The notes under the pieces were generated by a model. It was not told the DNA's origin and made no database searches. It saw only the letters and a program-made list of their open reading frames with translations. The translations under genes were made by a program, and so were the position numbers. From positions 43,984-107,983 of the forward strand of contig NZ_BLTJ01000014.1 of NCBI RefSeq assembly GCF_013282095.1: a stretch of 64,000 nucleotides of DNA, written 5' to 3'. The DNA is from Enterocloster alcoholdehydrogenati. Lineage in GTDB: Bacteria > Bacillota > Clostridia > Lachnospirales > Lachnospiraceae. Within the stretch, counting starts at the first letter, position 1; every line of letters begins with the position of its first letter. Positions 1 through 8,021 of this stretch are shown here, in pieces.

Positions 1-64
1 GACTTTTTTTCTGGAAGAGGACGTGGACTGGGAAGAAAGCGGGAGAGATCAGGATGAAGCTTAA
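1..64 (+). CDS. 3' end of an upstream gene (partial)
   Basis: One frame is open from the window edge to a TAA at 62-64 and ends with an acidic tail ([11 protein letters not shown]). It would overlap the dusB start by 11 bases, as is common for translationally coupled genes. Too little is visible to name it. In many Clostridia the gene before dusB is coaX, but nothing here confirms that. Confidence 0.35.
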   Translation, partial: TFFLEEDVDWEESGRDQDEA

Positions 65-1022
65 GCTTAAAGATACGGTATTAGACAGCAATATCATACT
101 GGCGCCCATGGCAGGAGTGACGGATCTGCCATTCAGACTCCTGTGCAGGGAACAGGGTGCGGGGATGGCGGTGACAGAGATGGTCAGCGCCAAAGCCATT
201 TTATATAAGAATAAAAACACCAGGGAACTGATGGCGGTAGATCCGGCAGAGGGACCGGTGGCTGTGCAGCTGTTTGGATCGGATCCTGAAATTATGGCGG
301 AGATCGCGGCTCAGATTGAGGACGGCCCCTTTGCGGCCATAGATGTAAACATGGGCTGTCCGGTGCCGAAGATTGTAAACAACGGCGAGGGCTCGGCTCT
401 TATGAAGGATATAAAGCGGGCAGAACGGATTTTGACCGCTATGGTAAAGGCAGTAAAAAAGCCGGTGACAGTAAAATTCAGGAAGGGATTTAACGACCAG
501 TGCCTGAATGCAGTGGAATTTGCCAAAATGGCTGAAAGCTGCGGCGTAGCCTGGGTGGCAGTCCATGGCCGGACCAGGGAACAGTATTACTCCGGCACAG
601 CAGACTGGGAGGTGATCCGCCGGGTAAAAGAGGCGGTAAAGATACCGGTAATCGGAAATGGAGATATCTTCGGGGCAGAGGACGCGGCCCGGATGTTAAA
701 GGAGACGGGCTGCGATGGAATTATGGTGGCAAGAGGAGCCAAGGGAAATCCCTGGATTTTCCGTGAGATCCGCAGGTATCTGGAAACAGGCGAAATGTTT
801 CCCCGCCCCGCCGCAGAGGAGATCCGGCAGATGATCCTGCGTCACGGCCGGATGCTTACAGAGTACAAGGGGGAAAATGTGGCCATGCGGGAGATGAGGA
901 GTCATATGGCCTGGTACACAAAGGGAATGAAACACTCAGCGGCTCTTAGATGCGAGATCAATCAGGTGGAAACTCTGGAAGGATTGGCGGCGCTGCTGGA
1001 TGAACGGATGGCCCAGGCATAG
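54..1022 (+). CDS. dusB: tRNA-dihydrouridine synthase DusB
   Basis: This is a 322-residue flavoenzyme that reduces uridine to dihydrouridine in the D-loop of tRNAs, using FMN and NADPH in the cytoplasm. The family motifs occur in order: APMAGVTD near residue 18, [25 protein letters not shown] with the catalytic Cys near residue 100, then [19 protein letters not shown] and [13 protein letters not shown] of the FMN-binding TIM barrel. The length is normal for the family. The ATG at 54 follows GGGAGAG at a good distance. It precedes greA and lysS, a common arrangement in Clostridia, but a consensus promoter before greA suggests separate transcription of those genes. Confidence 0.95.
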   Translation: MKLKLKDTVLDSNIILAPMAGVTDLPFRLLCREQGAGMAVTEMVSAKAILYKNKNTRELMAVDPAEGPVAVQLFGSDPEIMAEIAAQIEDGPFAAIDVNMGCPVPKIVNNGEGSALMKDIKRAERILTAMVKAVKKPVTVKFRKGFNDQCLNAVEFAKMAESCGVAWVAVHGRTREQYYSGTADWEVIRRVKEAVKIPVIGNGDIFGAEDAARMLKETGCDGIMVARGAKGNPWIFREIRRYLETGEMFPRPAAEEIRQMILRHGRMLTEYKGENVAMREMRSHMAWYTKGMKHSAALRCEINQVETLEGLAALLDERMAQA

Positions 1023-1170
1023 AGAATTGCTGGCTTATAGCAGCAAAATGCCGCCAGGAGGCGTGCTCCCAGGTGCCGGGAATCGGACTCAGAGGTTTGT
1101 ATGGTGAAAAACTCAGCTAAACCAGGGCTTTGGACGGACCGAAACGCCAGTTAAAACCCTGGCTGCGCAC

Positions 1171-1199
1171 TTGACAATGGGTATTTTTTCTTATATAAT
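1171..1199 (+). promoter_or_regulatory. Sigma-A promoter for greA-lysS
   Basis: TTGACA at 1171-1176 and TATAAT at 1194-1199 are both perfect matches to the consensus, with a 17-base spacer. The promoter lies about 160 bases upstream of greA. The rest of the 1023-1357 gap holds no convincing gene. Confidence 0.88.
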
Positions 1200-1276
1200 A
1201 CACTGAATGTCAGGGTATCTTACACAACACAGACAGAGATAAAAATACACTATAGATGAGAATTTTTTTGGGATAT

Positions 1277-1302
1277 CCGGGCAGGACGGGGAGTCTGCCC
1301 GG
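1277..1302 (+). promoter_or_regulatory. Leader hairpin in the greA 5' UTR
   Basis: CCGGGCAG (1277-1284) pairs perfectly with CTGCCCGG (1295-1302) across a 10-base loop. No U-run follows, so it is not a simple terminator. It lies inside the long leader between the promoter at 1171-1199 and the greA start. A regulatory role is a guess. Confidence 0.4.
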
Positions 1303-1357
1303 GAAATAGACTGATGGTAAGAGCAGTCCACAATGAAAAAGGAAGGAAGCAGGAAAC

Positions 1358-1840
1358 ATGGCAGACAAGAAACATATTTTGACCTATGCCGGATTAAAGC
1401 AGTATGAGGATGAGCTTCAGAATCTGAAGGTCGTAAAAAGAAAAGAAGTAGCTCAGAAGATCAAAGAGGCAAGAGAGCAGGGTGACTTATCCGAGAACGC
1501 AGAGTACGATGCTGCAAAGGATGAACAGAGAGATATTGAACTCCGTATCGAGGAGTTAGAGAAACTGTTGAAGAACGCAGAGGTAGTAGTCGAGGACGAG
1601 ATCGATGTAGACAAGATCAATATCGGCTGTAAGGTAAAGCTTCTGGATGTTGAGTACGACGAGGAGATGGAATTTTTCATTGTAGGCTCCACTGAGGCAA
1701 ACAGCCTGCAGAACAAGATTTCCAACGAAGCGCCTGTAGGCCGGGCCCTCATCGGAAAATCCGTAGGGGATGTCGTTGATGTAGAGACACAGGCAGGCAT
1801 CATCCAGTATAAGGTTCTGGAGATCCAGAGAGTGTCATAG
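1358..1840 (+). CDS. greA: Transcription elongation factor GreA
   Basis: A 160-residue protein of normal GreA length. It enters the RNA polymerase secondary channel and stimulates cleavage of backtracked RNA. The N-terminal part is the coiled-coil (about residues 10-78), with the family signature [17 protein letters not shown] near residues 38-54 holding the acidic tip. The C-terminal part is the FKBP-like domain, ending with [13 protein letters not shown] and a short last strand. The ATG follows GGAAGGAAGCAGG. The gene sits 44 bases before lysS and probably shares a transcript with it. Confidence 0.96.
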   Translation: MADKKHILTYAGLKQYEDELQNLKVVKRKEVAQKIKEAREQGDLSENAEYDAAKDEQRDIELRIEELEKLLKNAEVVVEDEIDVDKINIGCKVKLLDVEYDEEMEFFIVGSTEANSLQNKISNEAPVGRALIGKSVGDVVDVETQAGIIQYKVLEIQRVS

Positions 1841-1884
1841 GGAATACTTAACCGTTAAATATTTCACAAAGGAGCAGAAAAGAC

Positions 1885-3825
1885 GTGGGAGAGCAGAAGG
1901 CAAATCAGACAGAGCAGGACTTAAATCATGTGCTGAAGGCCCGCAGAGATAAGCTGGCAGAGCTTCAGGCAGCAGGAAAGGATCCATTTCAGATCACAAA
2001 ATACGATGTAACCGCTCACAGCACGGAGATCAGGGAAAATTACAGCCAGTGGGAGGAGAAAGAGGTAAGCATTGCGGGGCGTATGATGTTTAAGCGCGTC
2101 ATGGGCAAGGCTTCCTTCTGCAACCTTCAGGATCTCAAAGGCCGTATTCAGGTCTACGTGGCCCGTGACAGTGTAGGCGAAGAGTCCTATAAGGAATTCA
2201 AAAAGCTGGATATCGGCGATATCGTAGGCGTAAAGGGAACGGTTTTCACTACTAAAACAGGGGAAATCTCCGTACACGCCACTGAGTTTACCCTTCTTTC
2301 CAAGAGCCTTCAGGTTCTTCCTGAGAAGTTCCATGGCTTGACCGACACAGATCTGCGCTACCGCCAGCGCTATGTGGATTTGATCATGAACGAGGAGGTA
2401 AAGGATACCTTTATCAAACGTTCCAGGATTCTGGCGGCTATCCGCAAATATCTGGGCGGAGAGGGCTTCATGGAAGTGGAGACACCTATGCTGGTGTCCA
2501 ATGCAGGCGGCGCGGCAGCCCGGCCGTTTGAGACATATTTTAATGCTCTGGATGAGAAGTTCAAGCTTCGCATTTCACTGGAGCTTTACTTAAAGCGCCT
2601 GATCGTAGGCGGCCTTGAGAGAGTATATGAGATTGGCCGCGTATTCCGCAACGAGGGACTGGATACAAGACACAATCCTGAGTTTACCCTGATGGAACTG
2701 TATCAGGCATACACCGATTACCACGGCATGATGGATCTGACCGAGAACCTGTACCGTTTTGTGGCGCAGGAGGTTCTTGGAACCACAAAGATCAGCTACA
2801 ACGGTGTGGAAATGGATCTTGGAAAGCCTTTTGAGCGTATCACCATGGTAGATGCCGTTAAGAAATACTCCGGTGTGGATTTTAATGAAATCCATACGCT
2901 GGAAGAGGCAAGAGCAGCTGCAAAGGAGAAGCACGTAGAGTTCGAGGAGCGCCATAAGAAGGGCGATATCTTAAACCTGTTCTTCGAGGCCTTTGTAGAA
3001 GAGCACCTGATTCAGCCTACCTTTGTTATGGATCATCCCATAGAGATCTCTCCGTTAACCAAAAAGAAGCCAGAGAACCCGGAATATACAGAGCGTTTCG
3101 AGTTCTTTATGAACGGCTGGGAGATGGCAAATGCCTACTCTGAGCTCAATGACCCCATCGATCAGAGAGAACGGTTTAAGGCTCAGGAAGAGCAATTCGC
3201 AGCCGGTGATGAGGAAGCAAACCATACGGATGAGGACTTCTTAAATGCATTGGAGATTGGTATGCCGCCTACGGGAGGTATCGGTTTTGGTATTGACAGA
3301 ATGTGTATGCTGCTGACAGATTCAGCGGCGATCAGAGATGTTTTATTGTTCCCGACGATGAAGTCACTGGACGCAAAGCGGGGTGAAGGTAAGGCTGAAA
3401 AGACAGTTGTTTCTATGGCTGTTGGAGCCGGAAAAGCCGCTGAAATGATTGATTTCTCCAATGTAAAAATCGAGCCGCTGTTTGAGGAAAACGTCGATTT
3501 TGAGACGTTCAGCAAGTCCGATTTCCGTGTTGTAAAGGTAAAGGGATGTGAGGCAGTGCCAAAAAGCAAGAAGCTGCTGAAGTTCACTTTAAACGATGGA
3601 ACCGACACAGAACGCGTGATTTTAAGCGGTATTCACGAGTATTATGAGCCGGAAGAACTGATAGGAAAGACGTGCATTGCTATTGTAAATTTACCTCCAA
3701 GAGCCATGATGGGAATTGAGTCATGCGGTATGCTGATCTCTGCTGTTCATGAGGAAAATGGCAAAGAAGGACTGAATTTGCTGATGGTGGATGACCGGAT
3801 TCCTGCGGGTGCGAAACTGTATTGA
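1885..3825 (+). CDS. lysS: Lysyl-tRNA synthetase, class II, with C-terminal tRNA-binding domain
   Basis: A 646-residue enzyme that charges tRNA-Lys with lysine using ATP. An OB-fold anticodon-binding domain occupies about residues 60-165. The class II catalytic core follows, with motif 2 around GRVFRNEG and motif 3 as [10 protein letters not shown]. After about residue 500 comes an added EMAP/Arc1p-like tRNA-binding domain ([20 protein letters not shown]), which most bacterial LysRS lack but Lachnospiraceae and relatives often have. The start is GTG at 1885, supported by GGAG at 1871. It is the last chromosomal gene before the mobile element, and no terminator is visible directly after it. 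Confidence 0.96.
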   Translation: MGEQKANQTEQDLNHVLKARRDKLAELQAAGKDPFQITKYDVTAHSTEIRENYSQWEEKEVSIAGRMMFKRVMGKASFCNLQDLKGRIQVYVARDSVGEESYKEFKKLDIGDIVGVKGTVFTTKTGEISVHATEFTLLSKSLQVLPEKFHGLTDTDLRYRQRYVDLIMNEEVKDTFIKRSRILAAIRKYLGGEGFMEVETPMLVSNAGGAAARPFETYFNALDEKFKLRISLELYLKRLIVGGLERVYEIGRVFRNEGLDTRHNPEFTLMELYQAYTDYHGMMDLTENLYRFVAQEVLGTTKISYNGVEMDLGKPFERITMVDAVKKYSGVDFNEIHTLEEARAAAKEKHVEFEERHKKGDILNLFFEAFVEEHLIQPTFVMDHPIEISPLTKKKPENPEYTERFEFFMNGWEMANAYSELNDPIDQRERFKAQEEQFAAGDEEANHTDEDFLNALEIGMPPTGGIGFGIDRMCMLLTDSAAIRDVLLFPTMKSLDAKRGEGKAEKTVVSMAVGAGKAAEMIDFSNVKIEPLFEENVDFETFSKSDFRVVKVKGCEAVPKSKKLLKFTLNDGTDTERVILSGIHEYYEPEELIGKTCIAIVNLPPRAMMGIESCGMLISAVHEENGKEGLNLLMVDDRIPAGAKLY

Positions 3826-3850
3826 TGTGCTAACAAAAAACGTCGAGATT

Positions 3851-3910
3851 GGTGCTACTACATCATTTACTACATCAAATTTTTATTATTGGATGTAACG
3901 GGATGTAATA
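3851..3910 (+). other. Candidate left attachment site of the element
   Basis: TACTACATCA occurs twice (3856-3865 and 3868-3877), followed by GGATGTAA twice (3891-3898 and 3901-3908). The two halves are partly inverted (TACATC against GATGTA) around an AT-rich centre. This layout resembles tyrosine-recombinase core and arm sites. It lies exactly where host genes give way to element genes. The other end is outside the window, so the duplicated core cannot be confirmed. Confidence 0.4.
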
Positions 3911-3976
3911 AAATTTCTATATAAGATGGATAAGGTAAAGGTAAGTGGAAGCTGCCTTTACGTAATAACAATAATG

Positions 3977-4025
3977 AAAAGGATATTTTTTGAAACAGTA
4001 TTTTCAAAAAATATCCTTTTTTATT
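3977..4025 (+). terminator. Strong intrinsic terminator
   Basis: A perfect 19-base stem (3977-3995 pairs with 4002-4020) with a 6-base loop runs directly into a T-rich tract. The sequence reads AAAAGGATATTTTTTGAAA on the left arm. Because A and T runs flank the stem it could work in both directions. It would insulate the element from lysS transcription. Confidence 0.85.
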
Positions 4026-4191
4026 TTATTTATACACCAAAAAGGGGAAAAGCTTATGAGAGGCGGATAAAAAAAGAGAAGCCCCCATTGATAATGGAAG
4101 CAACTCTTACCGTGATGAAAAATATAACAAGTTGATTATAACATATTGTTTAAAAATTTTCAAGGAAAATCGTAAGGGGAATTTTAAAAGA

Positions 4192-4431
4192 ATGGGGAAA
4201 CAGGAAGAGAGTAAATTTTATAATGTATACGATATCATGCAAAAATTTGAATTGTCAAAGTCGCAGGCATATCGGTGTATTCGCAGTATGAATTTACAGC
4301 TGGCAGAACATGGGTATTTGACATTTGCAGGGAAAATACCGAAAGCTTATGTCGATGCCATTGATCCAAGCCAAGCGGTTGAAAAAGGTTACAGAGAGAA
4401 AGGAAGAGAGAAAAATGGGTATCGTAATTAG
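4192..4431 (+). CDS. Small helix-turn-helix protein
   Basis: A 79-residue protein beginning MGKQEESKFYNVYDIM. The stretch KFELSKSQAYRCIRSMN (about residues 17-33) looks like a helix-turn-helix of the type found in excisionases and small plasmid regulators. The ATG at 4192 follows AAGGGG, and open frame upstream of it has no ribosome binding site. It overlaps the parA start by 17 bases, so the two are probably translated together. It may regulate the par operon or act as a directionality factor. The family was not identified with certainty. Confidence 0.7.
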   Translation: MGKQEESKFYNVYDIMQKFELSKSQAYRCIRSMNLQLAEHGYLTFAGKIPKAYVDAIDPSQAVEKGYREKGREKNGYRN

Positions 4432-5269
4432 TTCACTCAATAATAAAGGTGGGGTTGGAAAAACAACATCAATTTTACTTTTGGCAGAATTATTGGCCTA
4501 TTTAGAGCAAAAAGTGTTGGTTGTTGATCTGGATGGACAGAGTAATATATCTATGGCACTTCACGCATATGTAGAAGAAACTGAAAGCAGCATTATGGGA
4601 CGAACAGCACCGGCCCAGGAAAATATATTTGAAGTATTTGTAGAACGTTTGAGAAGCCGGGAAGAACTATTAAAAGTCATATATCCTACGAATATTAAAG
4701 GTATTGATATCATTCCATCCAGTAAAAGGTTTGCACGTATTGAAAGTTCAATGCTGGAATGCTATAAAGGGCCATTTGTTCTAAATAAGGCACTGCGGTC
4801 AATCAAAGATGATTATGATTATGTACTGATTGATAATGCCCCCTCACTAGACTGGTTTACAACCAACAGCATAGCGGCCAGCAATTATGTGATCACGCCA
4901 ATTCGTGAAGATGGTTTTTCAAAAAAAGGATTAAGAGAAATCCTTGATGTTATAAGAGAAATCAAGGATGAGCATGATTTGGAGAACGTGAAGTTTCTGG
5001 GGACTTTTTTAACACAGGTTGATCCAAGAACAATAGCAGTGAGGGAGCGGATCAGAGACTATCAGGAAGCAATCCCAGAGTTGATTTTTAAAACATATAT
5101 TCGACGCGACACAAAGATTGCACAGATTGAAAGCAGCTTTGTACCTATGTTAGAGTATAGCCTTGACAGTAATGCATTGATTGATTATTGTAACCTGTTA
5201 TTAGAGATGGGGGTTTTAAAGGGGGATGCAAGTAGAAAATTAAAATTGAGTATGGGAGAAGATAAGTGA
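4415..5269 (+). CDS. parA: ParA-type partition ATPase
   Basis: A 284-residue cytoplasmic ATPase for segregation of the circular element. The deviant Walker A motif KGGVGKTT is at residues 11-18 with the signature lysine at its start. VLVVDLDGQ (about 37-45) and DYVLIDNAPS are the Walker A' and B motifs. The start at 4415 follows AGGAAGAGAG and puts the P-loop close to the N-terminus, as usual for small ParA proteins without an N-terminal HTH. The missing DNA-binding part may be supplied by the overlapping gene at 4192-4431. A ParB-like partner lies at 8022-9494. Confidence 0.92.
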   Translation: MGIVISSLNNKGGVGKTTSILLLAELLAYLEQKVLVVDLDGQSNISMALHAYVEETESSIMGRTAPAQENIFEVFVERLRSREELLKVIYPTNIKGIDIIPSSKRFARIESSMLECYKGPFVLNKALRSIKDDYDYVLIDNAPSLDWFTTNSIAASNYVITPIREDGFSKKGLREILDVIREIKDEHDLENVKFLGTFLTQVDPRTIAVRERIRDYQEAIPELIFKTYIRRDTKIAQIESSFVPMLEYSLDSNALIDYCNLLLEMGVLKGDASRKLKLSMGEDK

Positions 5270-5356
5270 GGTATTACCTTCTGAAATAAAACAGAAGTTG
5301 ATACATAAATAACAATGGGTTCAGATTGCGATATGTCACAATACTTTCTGACCAAT

Positions 5357-5396
5357 CAGACCAGGCCACCAATTAAACCTCCTTTAGCCTGGTCTG
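5357..5396. repeat. 10-bp perfect inverted repeat downstream of parA
   Basis: CAGACCAGGC (5357-5366) is repeated inverted as GCCTGGTCTG (5387-5396) across 20 bases. It is followed by a G-run rather than a T-run, so it is not a typical terminator. It could be an operator, a partition site or a transcript hairpin. Confidence 0.5.
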
Positions 5397-5412
5397 GAAA
5401 GGGGGGATATCC

Positions 5413-5499
5413 GTGCTGATGATAGTTATGGACTCCTACATTGCTATTAGAATGATAGACACATATGAACAATATAAGGGAGAATTAAGAGGCTGCTAA
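5413..5499 (+). CDS. Possible 28-residue peptide
   Basis: A GTG-started frame encoding MLMIVMDSYIAI and on to EQYKGELRGC. A strong purine-rich site (AAGGGGGG, about 5398-5406) lies 6-7 bases upstream. No homology is recognised and it may be fortuitous. Confidence 0.3.
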   Translation: MLMIVMDSYIAIRMIDTYEQYKGELRGC

Positions 5500-5531
5500 T
5501 ACATATTTTGTAGAAGCTATGAGGAATTACA

Positions 5532-5768
5532 ATGTATAGTAATAATTATATTATTTTGAAACTAAGTGAGGAGTACAGGGACAATTTAAAGCAAGAAGAA
5601 GAGTTGTGGAATAGATGGAAGACATTAATAAATCAATCTGAGCACATGAATTATGTAGATGAGGATTTGAGTGATCAGGTGGAGACTGCATACAACAACT
5701 ATGTGAAAAAAGCAAGTGAGGTAAATTATATAGCAAGGCTTACTATGAAATACCTTTTAGAGATATAG
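5532..5768 (+). CDS. Small hypothetical protein, 78 aa
   Basis: A charged, probably all-helical protein starting MYSNNYIILKLSEEYRDNL. The ATG follows GAGGAAT at suitable spacing. No motif was recognised. It belongs to a run of short genes between parA and the PP-loop enzyme, all on one strand with good ribosome binding sites, which argues that it is expressed. Confidence 0.6.
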   Translation: MYSNNYIILKLSEEYRDNLKQEEELWNRWKTLINQSEHMNYVDEDLSDQVETAYNNYVKKASEVNYIARLTMKYLLEI

Positions 5769-5823
5769 AATGATGAAGATATAAGGAGAAACCGTAAAAT
5801 AAGGCGGAAAGAGAGGGGAGCAG

Positions 5824-6060
5824 ATGAAGAACAGGTACAGTGAATTACACAAAGTATGGTTGTTTGATCTGGCACATGACCCGAAAAAAATGTCAGAAAT
5901 GCAGATCGTACAGGGATTCATTAAATTCTATGCACTGGAAGGCTTGACACTGGAAAATGTACAGCAGGATATAGTTTTTCATACGGTATATGGAATAGAA
6001 AACTGTACAACAGCGATGAAATGGCTTAAAGAATCATTGGAGCGGTTTGCATTAAAATAA
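5824..6060 (+). CDS. Small hypothetical protein, 78 aa
   Basis: Begins MKNRYSELHKVWLFDLAHD. It has a helical, mildly acidic composition and no recognisable motif. GAGAGGGGAG precedes the ATG. It is part of the same run of small element genes. Confidence 0.6.
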   Translation: MKNRYSELHKVWLFDLAHDPKKMSEMQIVQGFIKFYALEGLTLENVQQDIVFHTVYGIENCTTAMKWLKESLERFALK

Positions 6061-6100
6061 GGACTGGGGAGCAGCCGGCTAAAATGCGGAGGTGAAGAGA

Positions 6101-6361
6101 ATGGAGAAAAAAACAGCGATCCAGATATTGCAGGAGCATATCAGCACATACAAAAACCAGATCACAGATAGTGGCTGGGAACGCATGGTACACGCTGGAA
6201 TTGTCAGGAATAACATATACGAGAAACTGGCATTCCGCGCAGACGCAGAGAAACAGATCCAGGCGTATGAGATGGCCGTTAAGGCGTTGGAGAACAGCGA
6301 GGTAGAGGAATGGGTGGACAGGTGCTATTTGGGGTCTCCGTGTCCGTACCAACATAATTAA
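6101..6361 (+). CDS. Small hypothetical protein, 86 aa
   Basis: The frame is open from a GTG at 6092, but the ATG at 6101 has a near-perfect GGAGGTGA (6088-6095) at the right spacing, and the GTG lies inside that site. The protein starts MEKKTAIQILQEHISTYKN and is mostly helical. No domain is recognised. Confidence 0.6.
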   Translation: MEKKTAIQILQEHISTYKNQITDSGWERMVHAGIVRNNIYEKLAFRADAEKQIQAYEMAVKALENSEVEEWVDRCYLGSPCPYQHN

Positions 6362-6375
6362 GTCTGGAGGAGAGT

Positions 6376-6528
6376 ATGGATAAAGATTTTTCAGAAGGAT
6401 TTATGCACGACATTGCAGATTTGTTGGAATGCTGCAAAGAAAATAATACAGATAATGTTGATTTAAAATTCACTTTTGAAGATTTGGAACTGAAAGTGAA
6501 TATCACATTTTCAATTAAACAAAATTAA
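6376..6528 (+). CDS. Short acidic protein, 50 aa
   Basis: ATG at 6376 follows TGGAGGAGAG. The product (MDKDFSEGFMHDIADLLECC and on) is strongly acidic and ends with alternating hydrophobic residues (LELKVNITFSIKQN) that suggest a beta-strand. It fits exactly between its neighbours. Function unknown. Confidence 0.55.
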   Translation: MDKDFSEGFMHDIADLLECCKENNTDNVDLKFTFEDLELKVNITFSIKQN

Positions 6529-6543
6529 GGTTTGGAGAAAGAA

Positions 6544-7419
6544 ATGGATTTAGAGAAAAAAGCAATCGAACGGATCAAGCTTGCATCTGAAATGTCATTA
6601 CAACATTATGGGGTACCTCTTGTATGTACCTATTCCGGCGGTAAAGACAGTGATGTAGTTTTGGAATTATTTCGGCGTTCTGGTGTACCGTATGAAGTAC
6701 ATAACAGTCATACAACGGTTGATGCTCCCCAGACGATATATCATATTCGCCAGAAGTTTGGAGTGTTGGAGAATTTAGGGATTAAGGCTACAGTAGAAAA
6801 GCCAGTATATAAGGGCCAACGGTGCAGTATGTGGACTTTGATACCTGAAAAGAAAACTCCACCAACAAGAATGAAACGGTATTGCTGTTCCGTTTTGAAA
6901 GAAACAGGATGCCCCAATAGATATATTGCAACTGGCGTACGGTGGGATGAGAGTACAGCACGTAAAGATAGGACAGCATACGAAGGAATTACAGCAAAGA
7001 AGAAAAACAAGATTGCTATTAATGATGAAATTATCCTAATGAATGATAATTCAGAGAAACGTCGGCTCATAGAGCATTGCCGGTTGAAATCCAAAAGTGC
7101 TGTAAATCCAATCGTAGATTGGACACATAAGGATATCTGGGATTACATTAGATCAGAACGTGTTCTGTACAATCCTCTATATGACATGGGGTATAAAAGA
7201 GTGGGATGCATAGGGTGTCCAATGGCAGGGAAACATCGCTGGAAAGAATTTGCAGATTTTCCGACTTATAGGCGGGCATATATCAGAGCATTTGGCAAGA
7301 TGCTGGAGGCAATTCACAGAGCAGGAAAACCCAGCAAGTGGAAAACTGGATATGATGTATTTCTATGGTGGATGGAAGATGACAATATTCCAGGGCAGTT
7401 ATCTTTGGATGATATGTAA
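6544..7419 (+). CDS. Phosphoadenosine phosphosulfate reductase-family PP-loop protein
   Basis: A 291-residue protein with the PP-loop motif YSGGKDSDV near residue 30, typical of the PAPS reductase/ATP-pyrophosphatase family, which activates substrates by adenylation. Two cysteine clusters stand out: YCCSVLKETGC and VGCIGCPMAG, the latter resembling metal or Fe-S binding motifs in the phage and mobile-element branch. No other sulfate-assimilation gene is present, so ordinary PAPS reduction is unlikely. A nucleic-acid thiolation or modification role is an inference. The ATG at 6544 follows GGAG and is preferred over an upstream in-frame TTG at 6532 that overlaps this site. Confidence 0.85.
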   Translation: MDLEKKAIERIKLASEMSLQHYGVPLVCTYSGGKDSDVVLELFRRSGVPYEVHNSHTTVDAPQTIYHIRQKFGVLENLGIKATVEKPVYKGQRCSMWTLIPEKKTPPTRMKRYCCSVLKETGCPNRYIATGVRWDESTARKDRTAYEGITAKKKNKIAINDEIILMNDNSEKRRLIEHCRLKSKSAVNPIVDWTHKDIWDYIRSERVLYNPLYDMGYKRVGCIGCPMAGKHRWKEFADFPTYRRAYIRAFGKMLEAIHRAGKPSKWKTGYDVFLWWMEDDNIPGQLSLDDM

Positions 7420-7442
7420 TATTAAGATTTGATGGAGGAAAA

Positions 7443-7694
7443 ATGATGGGTGAAGTTGATGCGACAAAATTTCCACTGCATGAATGTCCATATTGCGGAG
7501 GAACAACTTTAAAAATAAAACAAAGAATTTTCGGAGTTGGGGAATACTATGTTGACCTAGAATCCGGAGACATTGATGCAACAGAACTACATAGCGGTTT
7601 GCAACATAAGAATACTGGTAAATATGCTATGTGTGCCGATTGTGGGAAAAAGCTGTTTAAGGTTGATGACAGCCTTAATGTTTTGCAAAACTGA
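7443..7694 (+). CDS. Zinc-ribbon protein, 83 aa
   Basis: Two CxxC knuckles, CPYCG near residue 15 and CADCG near residue 66, make a likely zinc ribbon. GGAGG lies just upstream of the ATG. It follows the PP-loop gene by 23 bases and precedes a second zinc-ribbon gene. Small proteins of this kind often bind nucleic acid. The exact role is unknown. Confidence 0.7.
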   Translation: MMGEVDATKFPLHECPYCGGTTLKIKQRIFGVGEYYVDLESGDIDATELHSGLQHKNTGKYAMCADCGKKLFKVDDSLNVLQN

Positions 7695-7712
7695 AAAATT
7701 TAGGAGTGATAA

Positions 7713-8015
7713 ATGAGAGGCGCAGTCACAAACATAAACACAATCAAAAATTTTATGGGAAACGCAAGGAGAGATATTCATAATGAATATTTGTTTGAGG
7801 CGCTGCAAGCTGCGAACGAAGCATTGCAAAAACAGATAGCACAGGAGGTACAGAATGTATATCCAACCAAAGTCAAAGAGACTGCTACATATAAATTGAC
7901 AGGAGACTGCCCTATATGCAGTGCACCAGTTCCAGTGGAACAGCGGTATTGTTGGAGTTGCGGACAAAGATTGGATTGGTCAAAAAACCGACCAATAGAG
8001 AAGAAATGGAGATAG
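7713..8015 (+). CDS. Zinc-ribbon protein, 100 aa
   Basis: The N-terminal half is helical. The C-terminal half holds CPICSAP and YCWSCGQ, a CxxC pair forming a zinc ribbon near residues 67-90. TTAGGAG precedes the ATG. The stop lies 6 bases before the ParB-like gene, so co-translation is likely. Confidence 0.7.
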   Translation: MRGAVTNINTIKNFMGNARRDIHNEYLFEALQAANEALQKQIAQEVQNVYPTKVKETATYKLTGDCPICSAPVPVEQRYCWSCGQRLDWSKNRPIEKKWR

Positions 8016-8021
8016 AGCATT

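Noticed and set aside
3926..4135. A 69-codon frame just after lysS
   Set aside because: It runs straight through the strong terminator hairpin at 3977-4025, has no ribosome binding site and no recognisable composition.
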